Positions 53,327 through 61,807 of a stretch of 64,000 nucleotides of DNA are shown in pieces. Numbering within the stretch: the first letter of the stretch is position 1; the number at the start of each line of letters is the position of its first letter. Where the stretch lies: assembly GCF_900141825.1 (NCBI RefSeq), contig NZ_FQYQ01000013.1, forward strand, positions 1 through 64,000. The letters are read 5' to 3'. The stretch is from Pseudobutyrivibrio xylanivorans DSM 14809 (GTDB lineage Bacteria > Bacillota > Clostridia > Lachnospirales > Lachnospiraceae). A program made the translations under genes and the position numbers. Under the pieces are notes generated by a model, which saw nothing but the letters and a program-made list of their open reading frames with translations, had not been told where the DNA came from and made no database searches.

Positions 53327-54760
53327 ATGGCGGCTACAAGACTTATCACGATGCACCAGAATAAAGGTAAAAGCGTAGCGAAGTCTCTCAGCGATAGAAC
53401 AGATTATGCCAAGAATGGAGAGAAGACCGAAAATGGTCAATTCATCAGTTCCTACGCCTGCCAGGCTGAGAGTGTTGATGAAGAATTCATGCTCTCGAAA
53501 AGAGAATATGAGCGTCTGACAGGAAGACATCCCAGGGGCAATATCATCGCTTATCAGATCAGGCAATCCTTTAAGCCGGGAGAAATCACACCGGAGGAAG
53601 CGAATCAGGTAGGCTATGAAACTGCCATGCGATTTACCAAAGGCAATCATGCTTTTATCGTAGCGACGCATACGGATAAGGCGCATATTCACAATCACAT
53701 CATCTTTAATTCCACGAGTCTTGACTGTACCCATAAGTTTAGAGATTTCTTTTTTGTTGGACTGGCTCTGCAGAGATTATCGGATATCATCTGCCTAGAG
53801 CATGGACTGTCTGTCATTGAAAAGAAAAAGCCTAGTGAGCGTGTTAAGCGAACCACTTATCCTGAGAAGAAATCCTTTCGCGATGATATTAGAGATGCGA
53901 TTGATCAGATTCTTAAGGAAGGTAGCACAAAAGATTTTGATGAGCTGCTTTATAAACTGGAAGATGCCGGATACGAGATTAAGCGTGGAAAGCACATTTC
54001 TCTAAAAGGAAAAGGTCAGAAGCGTTTCATACGGCTGCGCTCTCTGGGGGATGGTTATACAGATGAGGACCTTAAGAAGATTCTTGCCGGTGAGATGGAG
54101 CATGCTTTCTACGATAATGAAAAAGCCGAAAAGCAGCCAAAGACTTACCTGCGAAAAAAGGAAAATCATGAGTTTGACCTTCTTATCGATATTCAAAAGA
54201 AGCTGGCCCAGGGCAAGGGAAAATATTATGTTCGCTTTGCCAAGAACTTTAATACAAAGCAGGTGGCTAAGGCAGTTTTATATCTAAAGCAGCATGACAT
54301 TCGAAGCTATGATGATCTGGAGAAAAATGTGAAAACAGCAACAGAGCGATTTACGAAAATTTCAGCTTCCATAAAAGAAAAGGAAAAGCGACTTGCTGAG
54401 ATTCAGGTCTTGAAGAAACATATCTTTGATTACTTTAAGACAAAAGACGTATACGCAGATTATCGTAAATGCGGATACAGCAAGAAGTTCCTGGAAGAGC
54501 ACAGACAGGAAATCCTGCTTCATAAGGCTGCCAAGAATGCATTTGATGAGCTTCATCTAAAGAAACTTCCTAAGATAAAAGACCTCAGCGCTGAGTACGC
54601 TGAAATACTTGCAGAAAAGAAAAAGCTGTACGGTGAATATCGTCAGGTCAAGAAAGATATGCAGGAGATTCAAAGAGCAAAATATGATATCGACCAGTTC
54701 CTTAAAAGCGATGAAGAGCAGAAGAAGGAACGCGTCAGAAAACACAATATCACTCGATAA
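53327..54760 (+). CDS. MobP-type relaxase
   Basis: 477 residues from ATG 53327, nine bases after AAGGAGG; ATG 53321 is too close to the site. The relaxase domain (about 1-250) carries the three-His metal motif in HTDKAHIHNHIIFNST and an N-terminal tyrosine region (DYAKNGEKT). The rest is long charged helices including LKEGSTKDFDELLYKLEDAGYEIKRGKHIS. It nicks the transfer origin and pilots the single strand. MobC precedes it; a structured gene-free region that probably contains oriT follows. Confidence 0.9.
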   Translation: MAATRLITMHQNKGKSVAKSLSDRTDYAKNGEKTENGQFISSYACQAESVDEEFMLSKREYERLTGRHPRGNIIAYQIRQSFKPGEITPEEANQVGYETAMRFTKGNHAFIVATHTDKAHIHNHIIFNSTSLDCTHKFRDFFFVGLALQRLSDIICLEHGLSVIEKKKPSERVKRTTYPEKKSFRDDIRDAIDQILKEGSTKDFDELLYKLEDAGYEIKRGKHISLKGKGQKRFIRLRSLGDGYTDEDLKKILAGEMEHAFYDNEKAEKQPKTYLRKKENHEFDLLIDIQKKLAQGKGKYYVRFAKNFNTKQVAKAVLYLKQHDIRSYDDLEKNVKTATERFTKISASIKEKEKRLAEIQVLKKHIFDYFKTKDVYADYRKCGYSKKFLEEHRQEILLHKAAKNAFDELHLKKLPKIKDLSAEYAEILAEKKKLYGEYRQVKKDMQEIQRAKYDIDQFLKSDEEQKKERVRKHNITR

Positions 54761-54768
54761 TTCTAATA

Positions 54769-54810
54769 GGGAATCTGTAGGTTTAAGACTTATAGGTTCC
54801 CTTCTTTTTT
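54769..54810 (+). terminator. Terminator of the relaxase gene
   Basis: GGGAATCTGTAG (54769-54780) pairs with CTTATAGGTTCCC-type sequence (54789-54801) through 12 pairs including G-U, followed by TTCTTTTTT. Confidence 0.75.
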
Positions 54811-54840
54811 CATTTCTGAAGAAAATTCCAACAGCAAAAT

Positions 54841-55020
54841 AAAGCGTTTCGTAAGAATTGCGTAGCCAAGCGTTTAGCTTGTTCAAGGGGATTGGGGATG
54901 TGCCACCAACGAGCGGATAATAGCTTTTTGTACAAAAAAGCACTGCTCGCCACTTTGCGAAGACGCGCCCTAACACCATCAAAGATGGTGCCGCGCGAAG
55001 CGGAAATCCTATGGAAACTT
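54841..55020. other. Probable transfer origin (oriT) region
   Basis: This GC-richer, gene-free stretch follows the relaxase gene and is packed with dyads. CGAGC (54910-54914) pairs with GCTCG (54945-54949), enclosing GCTTTTT/AAAAAAGC around GTAC. CGCGC (54964-54968) pairs with GCGCG (54993-54997), enclosing the perfect stem CACCATC/GATGGTG (54974-54990). Relaxase recognition sites are typically such hairpins next to a nick site, and mobC and the relaxase are adjacent, so oriT is the best reading. The nick site itself is not identified, and attenuator roles are possible. Confidence 0.45.
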
Positions 55021-55100
55021 TCATATAAAAATATTGTTATAAAAACAAAATTCTATACGGAGTAATTCGAAGTAGAGTTTCGAAAAGTCGAAATTTCTAT

Positions 55101-55129
55101 TTGATATTGTGCGTGTGTGGGCGTATAAT
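55101..55129 (+). promoter_or_regulatory. Promoter of the restriction locus
   Basis: TTGATA (55101-55106) and a perfect TATAAT (55124-55129) are 17 bases apart. The leader forms two small stems, AGGAC/GTCCT (about 55147-55162) and ATGGG/CCCAT, before the ribosome site of the HTH gene. Just upstream lies TTTCGAAAAGTCGAAATTT (about 55079-55097). Confidence 0.7.
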
Positions 55130-55202
55130 GTACATTAGGACTATTTATGAGGACTTTCGGGTCCTTCACCAAGATGGGTAATCCCCATAAGAGAGGAATT
55201 AT

Positions 55203-55424
55203 ATGGCTGTATCTTATAACGGATTATGGAAATTATTAATAGACAAGAACATGAAAAAGATGGATCTTGTTGAAAATGAAAACATCGGAATTAGCAGTAG
55301 TACACTTGCCAAGATGAGTAAGGGCGAGACTGTGTCTATGAGTATCTTGGAAAAGATATGCTTAGAATTGGATTGCGATTTCGGAGACATAATTAGCGTA
55401 GATAGGAAAAATAGTTCTGTGTAA
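55203..55424 (+). CDS. Small Cro/C1-type regulator of the type I locus
   Basis: 73 residues, nearly all helix-turn-helix of the HTH_26 type (LWKLLIDKNMKKMDLVENENIGISSSTLAKMSKGETVSMSILEKICLELDCDFGDII). It heads the restriction operon behind a good promoter and is placed like the control proteins of restriction-modification systems. It may time expression after the element enters a new host. A small stem follows before hsdM1. Confidence 0.8.
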   Translation: MAVSYNGLWKLLIDKNMKKMDLVENENIGISSSTLAKMSKGETVSMSILEKICLELDCDFGDIISVDRKNSSV

Positions 55425-55510
55425 TTATTTAGAAGTCCGTCTTTTTGGACATCTAAAGATTTAAAATCAGAATTAAAAATAGAAATTAATGTCACAAGGA
55501 GTTAGAGACA

Positions 55511-57025
55511 GTGGATATAAATACAAATATCAATGAAGAAACCACGAGCCAACAATTGTTTTCGCATTTGTTTGAGGCTTGTAATATTTTGCGTGGCCCA
55601 ATTAACCAGGATGATTATAAGAGCTACGTAACACCGATTCTTTTCTTCAAGAGATTATCGGATGTTTATGATGAGGAAACTCAGATTGCGTTAGATGAAT
55701 CTGACGGTGATGAAGAGTATGCAGCATTTCCGGAAAATCATAGTTTTGTGATTCCAGAAGGTTGCCATTGGAAGGATGTTCGTGAAGTTAGCGAAAATGT
55801 TGGAACTGCTATTGTTAATGCAATGTATGGTATTGAAAGAGCAAATCCGGATAGATTGGCTGGAGTGTTTAGCAGTTTCGATGATGCTAACTGGACAGAT
55901 AAAACAAAGCTTAGCGATGAGAGATTAAAAGATCTTGTTGAGCATATGTCTAAAATCCATGTAGGAAACAATGATTACGCTGCAGATGTAATGGGCGATG
56001 CTTACGAGTACCTTATCAAGAAATTTGCGGATTTGTCTAAAAAGAATGCTGGTGAGTTCTATACACCAAGAACTATTGTAAAGCTTTTGGTTATGCTTAT
56101 GGCTCCACAAGCAGGAGAAACAGTTTATGATCCTGCATGCGGAACTGGTGGAATGCTTATTGAAGCAATTCACTATATGCATAATGACCAACTTACTTAT
56201 GGAAAAATATATGGACAGGAAAAGAATCTTTCGACATCAGCAATAGCAAGAATGAATCTATTTTTGCATGGCGCTAGAGATTTCAAGGTTACACAGGGAG
56301 ATACTTTAAGAAGTCCGAATTATATAAATGGTGGCCAGTTGCAGACGTTTGATTGTGTTATAGCAAATCCTCCATTTGGATTAAAAGCATGGGGCGCTTC
56401 TGCTTTTGAAATGGATGCGTATGGAAGAAATATCTGGGGATGTCCTTCAGATTCAAATGCTGATTTCGCATGGCTTCAGCATATGATTAAGTCTATGAAT
56501 CCAGCTACGGGGCGTGTTGCTGTAGTTATGCCACAGGGGGTTTTGTTCCATGGTGGCAAAGAAGGAGAAATTAGAAAACAAATTATTGAGTCTGATAAGA
56601 TAGAATGCATTATTACTTTGGTGGGAGGCATATTCTATGGCGCAGGTGTGTCTGCTTGCTTAATCTTGATGAACAATCAAAAGGTTCCAGATCACAAGAA
56701 CAAGATATGTATGATTGATGCAACAGAGATTTATACACCTGCAAGAGCACAGAACTATATGTCTGAAGATGATATTCAGAAAGTCTTTAATTTGTTTTCG
56801 AATTATAAAGATGAAATTGAAAAAGTGAAGATTGTTTCACTTGATGATATCAGAGAAAAAGACTACACATTATCGGTAAATACATATATAGAGAAAAAAG
56901 CACAGGAAATTGTGCCACCAAGCGTAGTCCGTTCTGAATATATCAATGCTGTAAAAGAAGCTAAAGAATCTGAACAAAGATTACTAAAGCTTCTTACAGA
57001 AGGAGGTTATTTGGATGAGCAATAA
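55511..57025 (+). CDS. hsdM: Type I methyltransferase subunit HsdM, copy 1
   Basis: 504 residues, GTG start behind AAGGAG. The helical HsdM_N domain (about 12-160) is followed by the N6-adenine methyltransferase: SAM motif DPACGTGGM (207-215) and catalytic NPPF (286-289). It pairs with HsdS and modifies adenine in the recognition site. It overlaps the second hsdM by 11 bases. The two proteins share layout and many positions (FKRLSDVYDEE, IPEG-HWKDVR, NLFLHG) but are clearly different, so both are probably functional. Confidence 0.92.
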   Translation: MDINTNINEETTSQQLFSHLFEACNILRGPINQDDYKSYVTPILFFKRLSDVYDEETQIALDESDGDEEYAAFPENHSFVIPEGCHWKDVREVSENVGTAIVNAMYGIERANPDRLAGVFSSFDDANWTDKTKLSDERLKDLVEHMSKIHVGNNDYAADVMGDAYEYLIKKFADLSKKNAGEFYTPRTIVKLLVMLMAPQAGETVYDPACGTGGMLIEAIHYMHNDQLTYGKIYGQEKNLSTSAIARMNLFLHGARDFKVTQGDTLRSPNYINGGQLQTFDCVIANPPFGLKAWGASAFEMDAYGRNIWGCPSDSNADFAWLQHMIKSMNPATGRVAVVMPQGVLFHGGKEGEIRKQIIESDKIECIITLVGGIFYGAGVSACLILMNNQKVPDHKNKICMIDATEIYTPARAQNYMSEDDIQKVFNLFSNYKDEIEKVKIVSLDDIREKDYTLSVNTYIEKKAQEIVPPSVVRSEYINAVKEAKESEQRLLKLLTEGGYLDEQ

Positions 57026-58511
57026 AATAACGCTTGAAGAATTAGAATCATATTTATGGGGATCAGCAGTATTACTTCGTACACATATAGATGCGGGGGC
57101 ATATAAGCAATACATTTTTCCATTGTTGTTTTTTAAGCGCTTATCAGACGTCTACGACGAAGAATGTGAGGCAATTTTAAAAGAGAATGATGGTGATGAA
57201 GAAGCGCTTCTTTGGGAAGAAAATCATCTTTTTATGATTCCTGAAGGGGCGCATTGGAAAGACGTTCGCGCAAAAACTGAGAATATAGGTGCAGCATTAG
57301 TGGACGCTTTTTACAAAATACAAAGTGCCAATAGTGAGAAACTTCAGGGTATATTTGGAGATGCAGCTTGGACTAATAAGAATAGACTTCCTGATCGTCT
57401 TTTAAAAGATTTGATTGAACATTTTAGTACAAAAACGTTGTCGATTTCAAATTGCCCAGAGGATGAACTTGGACAAGGATATGAATACTTAATAAAACAA
57501 TTTGCTGATGATAGTGGGCATACGGCTCAAGAGTTTTACACCAATAGAACAGTAGTACATTTGATGACAAAGCTATTAAAGCCAAAGTCTCAGGAAACTA
57601 TTTATGATCCGACATGTGGAAGTGCAGGTATGCTCATTTCTTGTATTGCTGCATTAAAAGATAGCAAACAGGAATGGCGTAATGTAAAACTATATGGACA
57701 AGAGATTAACCAATTAACGTCTTCTATTGGGAAAATGAATTTGTTCCTACATGGGATAAAAGATTTTTTTATTGTAAATGATGATACTTTAAAGTCACCA
57801 GCTTTTCTTGAAAACGGTGAATTGAAAAAGTTTAACGTTATATTGGCTAATCCACCATACTCAATTAAACAATGGGATAGAGCTTCGTTTGAATCAGACA
57901 AGTATGGCCGAAATTTTCTTGGAACGCCACCTCAGGGAAGAGCTGATTTTGCGTTTTTTCAACATATATTAAAAAGTCTTGATAAAGAAAATGGTAGATG
58001 TGCGATTCTCTTTCCGCATGGAATACTTTTTAGAAATGAAGAGGAAGAAATGCGGACTAAGTTAGTACAGTCAGATTTGGTTGAGTGCGTCATAGGAATA
58101 GGAAAAAATCTGTTTTTTAACTCTCCGATGGAGGCATGTATAGTAATTTGTAGAACGCGAAAAGAAAAAGATCGTGTGGGAAAAGTTTTATTTATTGATG
58201 CCCGAGAAGAAGTGACTAGAAAGAATACTCAGAGCTATTTGGAGGATCACCATATTGATAAAATTGTTTCTGCATACGAAGGATATAAAGAGTTGGATGG
58301 TTTTTCAGCTATTGCTAGCATAGATGAGATTCAGAAAAACCATTCCAAGCTAAGTATTGCTTTATACGTGCGATGTGTAAATCAAAAAGAGAATGAAGAA
58401 ACAATAGAAGTTAAAGATCAGATTGATGAATGGATTACGAGCATGAATACCTATCATCAAGGAGTTGATGAAATAATGTCACTTTTGGAGGAATCAGTTA
58501 ATGAAATATAA
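57015..58511 (+). CDS. hsdM: Type I methyltransferase subunit HsdM, copy 2
   Basis: 498 residues, also complete: HsdM_N domain (about 8-155), SAM motif DPTCGSAGM (198-206) and NPPY (279-282). Copy 1 has NPPF and DPACGTGGM. It starts inside copy 1 and overlaps hsdS by 11 bases, so all three are made as one coupled set. Normal type I enzymes use two copies of one HsdM; a two-gene arrangement suggests a heteromeric M2S complex or partner choice. Confidence 0.92.
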   Translation: MSNKITLEELESYLWGSAVLLRTHIDAGAYKQYIFPLLFFKRLSDVYDEECEAILKENDGDEEALLWEENHLFMIPEGAHWKDVRAKTENIGAALVDAFYKIQSANSEKLQGIFGDAAWTNKNRLPDRLLKDLIEHFSTKTLSISNCPEDELGQGYEYLIKQFADDSGHTAQEFYTNRTVVHLMTKLLKPKSQETIYDPTCGSAGMLISCIAALKDSKQEWRNVKLYGQEINQLTSSIGKMNLFLHGIKDFFIVNDDTLKSPAFLENGELKKFNVILANPPYSIKQWDRASFESDKYGRNFLGTPPQGRADFAFFQHILKSLDKENGRCAILFPHGILFRNEEEEMRTKLVQSDLVECVIGIGKNLFFNSPMEACIVICRTRKEKDRVGKVLFIDAREEVTRKNTQSYLEDHHIDKIVSAYEGYKELDGFSAIASIDEIQKNHSKLSIALYVRCVNQKENEETIEVKDQIDEWITSMNTYHQGVDEIMSLLEESVNEI

Positions 58512-59637
58512 GATAGGTGATATTGCTAAAGAAATATCAGTTCGTATAAATGATCCAGCAAATAGTGGTTATGACAAATTTGTTGGACTGGAGCATTATG
58601 AATCAGGAGAAGTGCGCATCCATAATTATGGTTCAACAGAGTTATTAGGGTCAGCTATGAAAGAATTTAAGGCCGGAGATATTCTTTTGGCAAGAAGAAA
58701 TGTTTATCTACGACGAGCTTCAGTGGTTGATTTTGATGGAATTACTTCTGGAGATTCTATTGTTCTTAGAGTCGAGAATCCGGTTATTGCAAGAATTGTT
58801 CCTTTCATTCTGAATACAGATGATTTTTGGAATTTTGCAGATATGTATTCCGATGGAACAATGTCGAAAAGACTGTCTCCAAAAATTCTAAAAGAGTATG
58901 AATTTGAATTACCAGAAGGTGATAAGCTTAAATGGTTAGCGGATACGCTTTGGGCAGCATATGAGACCAAAGAAAAATATGTGAGTCTACTACAGAAGAC
59001 AGATGAACTTGTCAAATCGCAATTTATCGAGATGTTTGGGGATCCGGAGGAGAACCCTTTGGGATGGGATACAAGGCCACTTTTGACGATGGGTTCGTGC
59101 AAAAATGGTATGAATTTCCATAGCAATGATTCCGGTGTGGAAATCAACTGTCTCGGTGTTGGGGATTTTAAGGACTACGATGTGATTGAGGATACCCACA
59201 TGCTACCGGCTGTTTCTCTGAATGAGATGCCCTCAGAGGATTATCTGCTGAAAGACGGCGATATCGTATTTGTTCGATCAAATGGCAACAAGACTATGGT
59301 CGGCAGGAGCGTTATAGTTTATCCCGGTGATAATCCAACGACTTTTAGCGGTTTTTGTATCAGGTATCGCAATGAAGACGAGTCTATTATGGTGCCTTAT
59401 TTGTTGCGGGTCTTGAAATCAGAATCTGTGAGAAAACAGATGTATGGCAGGGGCGCTAATATTCAAAACCTGAACCAAAAGACTCTTGCGGCTCTCAATA
59501 TACCGATTCCTCCTATGGAGGCACAAAGACAGTATGTTGAGATTGTGGAACAGAGCGATAAATCAAAATTTGAAATCCAGCATGCTATAAATGATTTGAA
59601 TGCAACAATACGTGCGCTGGTACAACAAACGGAATAA
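58501..59637 (+). CDS. hsdS: Type I specificity subunit HsdS (expressed copy)
   Basis: 378 residues, two target-recognition domains. Domain 1 spans about 1-150, then a conserved helix (LADTLWAAYETKEKYVSLLQKTDELVKSQFIEMFGD). Domain 2 spans about 183-345, then the second helix (EQSDKSKFEIQHAINDLNATIRAL). Domain 2 is bracketed by a 20-bp repeat (A1, 59015-59034) and a 21-bp repeat (B1, 59549-59569), which also bracket two silent cassettes downstream. The domain-2 DNA is richer in GC than the rest of the locus, a sign of separate origin. It is followed 59 bases later by a recombinase gene. Confidence 0.92.
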   Translation: MKYKIGDIAKEISVRINDPANSGYDKFVGLEHYESGEVRIHNYGSTELLGSAMKEFKAGDILLARRNVYLRRASVVDFDGITSGDSIVLRVENPVIARIVPFILNTDDFWNFADMYSDGTMSKRLSPKILKEYEFELPEGDKLKWLADTLWAAYETKEKYVSLLQKTDELVKSQFIEMFGDPEENPLGWDTRPLLTMGSCKNGMNFHSNDSGVEINCLGVGDFKDYDVIEDTHMLPAVSLNEMPSEDYLLKDGDIVFVRSNGNKTMVGRSVIVYPGDNPTTFSGFCIRYRNEDESIMVPYLLRVLKSESVRKQMYGRGANIQNLNQKTLAALNIPIPPMEAQRQYVEIVEQSDKSKFEIQHAINDLNATIRALVQQTE

Positions 59638-61246
59638 GGTGTCCGCCATGAAATCCTCCCATGAAAATATGAAGACATTGGATTAAGGAGGAAATTATGA
59701 ATATAGATTTGATACAACAGGTAGAGTCTCTTATGGCCGGGACCCTCAATAACATTCAGCTTGAACGCTTACATAACGTTTTAATACAAACATTTGGAAA
59801 TGAAGAAATTAAAGACGATGAGAAAGATTACCTTACATCGTTTATTGCTGCAAAACGAGTTGAGGGTTGCTCTGATAAAACAATTCGTTATTACCAGGCA
59901 ACAATAAAAACTGCTCTTGATAAGATTGGTAAGAGTGTAAAAAGAATTACCACTGATGATTTGAGAGGATATATTGATTCTTACCAACAGGAGAGTGGTG
60001 CTAGTAGGGTGACCGTGGACAACATACGAAGAATATTATCGAGTTTCTTTACATGGCTTGAAACCGAAGATCATATTATGCGGAATCCAATGAAGCGTAT
60101 TCATAAGGTTAAAACAGGGAAGGCTGTCAAAGAAACATACTCCGATGAGGACCTTGAAGTGATGCGGGATGGGTGCGATAACATAAGGGATCTTGCAATG
60201 ATAGATGTTTTAGCCTCAACGGGAATTAGAGTTGGGGAACTTGTAACACTAAACCGTGATGATATCGATTTTGAAAACCGTGAATGTATTGTTTTGGGAA
60301 AGGGAAACAAAGAAAGGCGTGTTTATTTCGATGCACGTACTAAGATACACCTGCAACAGTATTTGAACGGGCGTGATGATGATAATCCGGCGCTTATTGT
60401 TTCTCTTCAAAAACCCCACGAACGACTACAGATAAGTGGAGTGGAAATACGGCTTAGAGAACTTGGTAAGAGATTATCCATAAATAGAGTTCATCCGCAT
60501 AAATTCCGACGGACTCTTGCCACTGTAGCTATTGATAAAGGAATGCCTATTGAACAGGTGCAACAGCTTTTAGGGCACCAGAGTATAGATACAACGTTAC
60601 AATACGCTATGGTAAACCAAGCCAATGTGAAGAGCTCTCACAGAAGGTTTATTGGATAGTAATCGCAATTTATCGAGATGTTTGGCGATATGGAATCAAA
60701 TCCTATGGGTTGGAAGGAGTCAACATTAGGAGAAGAATGCTATTACATAAAGGATGGGCCGCATAAGTCACCTAAATACATTGATGATGAGTCGGGAATA
60801 CCATTTATTTCAACTCGAAACGTTGTGAATGGTGATGGCATTGACTGGAGTACAGCAAAGTATATTTCCGAACAGGATTATGAGGAATGTATAAAAAAAT
60901 GTAAGCCTGAGAAAGGGGACATCCTTTATTCAAAGGGCGGAACAACAGGTATTGCGAAGTATGTTGACACTGATCGTAAGTTTGCTAACTGGGTACATGT
61001 TGCAGTCCTGAAATTTGGGAATCAGCTTAATGGCAGGTTCCTAGAAAGAATGCTTAACATGGACTACTGTTATCAACAGTCACAAAGATTAACAAAGGGA
61101 ATAGCTAACCGAGATTTTGTTTTAAGTGCCATCGCACAAGTGAGAATTTACGTGCCACCAGTTAATCTTCAAGAAAGGTATGTAGCTTTTGTCGAACAGA
61201 GCGATAAATCAAAATTTGTTGTTTCAAATCGCAATTTATCGAGATG
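59015..61246 (+). repeat. Three direct copies of a 20-bp hsdS repeat (A sites)
   Basis: AATCGCAATTTATCGAGATG occurs exactly at 59015-59034 (A1, inside hsdS), 60661-60680 (A2) and 61227-61246 (A3), all on the plus strand; A1 and A2 agree for five further bases (TTTGG). In the hsdS frame it encodes SQFIEM. Spacing A1-A2 is 1646 bp and A2-A3 is 566 bp. I found no inverted copy. These are the likely recombination sites at the 5' edge of each specificity cassette. Confidence 0.9.
59697..60659 (+). CDS. Tyrosine recombinase of the hsdS locus
   Basis: 320 residues, XerC/D type. The SAM-like core-binding domain is at about 45-130. The catalytic domain has Arg178 (STGIRVGEL), Lys near 202 (GKGNKERRV), His268-x-x-Arg271 (HPHKFRRT), His294 (LLGHQS) and Tyr303 (TLQYAM), so it is complete. 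It has a strong AAGGAGG site. It lies between the expressed hsdS and two silent cassettes, the place of the recombinases that shuffle hsdS in other bacteria (PsrA-like). Its reading frame runs with its stop directly against the A2 repeat. It is not the integrase expected for the conjugative element itself. Confidence 0.88.
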   Translation: MNIDLIQQVESLMAGTLNNIQLERLHNVLIQTFGNEEIKDDEKDYLTSFIAAKRVEGCSDKTIRYYQATIKTALDKIGKSVKRITTDDLRGYIDSYQQESGASRVTVDNIRRILSSFFTWLETEDHIMRNPMKRIHKVKTGKAVKETYSDEDLEVMRDGCDNIRDLAMIDVLASTGIRVGELVTLNRDDIDFENRECIVLGKGNKERRVYFDARTKIHLQQYLNGRDDDNPALIVSLQKPHERLQISGVEIRLRELGKRLSINRVHPHKFRRTLATVAIDKGMPIEQVQQLLGHQSIDTTLQYAMVNQANVKSSHRRFIG

Positions 61247-61247
61247 A
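60678..61247 (+). CDS. Silent hsdS cassette 1 (single target-recognition domain)
   Basis: In the hsdS frame the sequence reads SQFIEMFGDMESNPMGWKESTLG... from the A2 repeat, then a full recognition domain (YIKDGPHKSPKYIDDESGIPFISTRNVVNG... IANRDFVLSAIAQVRIYVPP) to EQSDKSKF at B2, then a nine-residue tail and a stop. It has no own start signal apart from the ATG in IEMFGD. It would become active only if joined to the first half of hsdS at the A repeat. It is a different DNA specificity from the expressed domain 2. Confidence 0.8.
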   Translation: MFGDMESNPMGWKESTLGEECYYIKDGPHKSPKYIDDESGIPFISTRNVVNGDGIDWSTAKYISEQDYEECIKKCKPEKGDILYSKGGTTGIAKYVDTDRKFANWVHVAVLKFGNQLNGRFLERMLNMDYCYQQSQRLTKGIANRDFVLSAIAQVRIYVPPVNLQERYVAFVEQSDKSKFVVSNRNLSR

Positions 61248-61807
61248 TAGATCCTTATATCAAGAATGATAAAACAGTAGTAATGGAGGACATGGTTCTT
61301 CCTGATAGACCTATAACTTATGGCATAGTAAAACCGGGAACGAATGTTGAAGGCGGGGTGCCAGTTGTACGTGTTAAAGATTATACGGACGGCATAATTC
61401 ATACTAACGATATGCTTCATACAAAGCCGGAATTGAATAATAAGTATTTGAGATCAACTTTAAATGAGGGCGATGTACTTCTTTCAATTGGCGGTACCAT
61501 TGGCCGTGTAGCAATTGTTCCGGTTGATTTAGTCGGTGCTAACATCACTCAGCACACAGCCAGAATATCTTTGAAATCAGAATATAATCCAATATGGTTG
61601 AAGGGATTGTTGGAGACTTCGTTGATGCAAGAGATGATGGCAAAAAATACACTTGGTGTAGCTCAGGTTGGATTAAATCTTAAGGACATACGTCAGTTCA
61701 AAATGCCAGACATGCCTTGTGAAGAACAGAGTGAACTTGTAAGGCTATATCAACAGAGCGATAAATCAAAATATATATGTAATGTTACGAGGAGGTTTTT
61801 ATGTTAA
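61244..61807 (+). CDS. Silent hsdS cassette 2 (single target-recognition domain)
   Basis: From the A3 repeat the frame reads SQFIEMIDPYIKNDKTVVMEDMV..., then a recognition domain (GVPVVRVKDYTDG, LSIGGTIGRVAIVPVDLVGANITQHTARI, GVAQVGLNLKDIRQFKMP) to QQSDKSKY at B3, and stops seven bases into hsdR. The FGD motif after QFIEM is missing, so this cassette joins differently from cassette 1. No ribosome site precedes it. It is a third alternative specificity. Its end covers the ribosome site and start of hsdR. Confidence 0.78.
   Translation: MIDPYIKNDKTVVMEDMVLPDRPITYGIVKPGTNVEGGVPVVRVKDYTDGIIHTNDMLHTKPELNNKYLRSTLNEGDVLLSIGGTIGRVAIVPVDLVGANITQHTARISLKSEYNPIWLKGLLETSLMQEMMAKNTLGVAQVGLNLKDIRQFKMPDMPCEEQSELVRLYQQSDKSKYICNVTRRFLC

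Larger units (their letters stand above)
59549..61771 (+). repeat. Three direct copies of a 21-bp hsdS repeat (B sites)
   Basis: A 21-bp identity containing CAGAGCGATAAATCAAAAT occurs at 59549-59569 (B1), 61195-61215 (B2) and 61751-61771 (B3), all in the same orientation; it encodes QSDKSK at the cassette's 3' edge. B1-B2 is 1646 bp, exactly the A1-A2 distance, so cassettes 1 and 2 are the same length (534 bp A to B); cassette 3 is 524 bp. The B core CGATAAAT is the reverse complement of ATTTATCG in the A sites. Confidence 0.9.

Noticed and set aside
59697-60659. Integrase of the conjugative element
   Set aside because: It lies inside the hsdS locus between expressed and silent cassettes, and no attachment-site repeat flanks the element here. 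The element's own recombinase is probably beyond the window.
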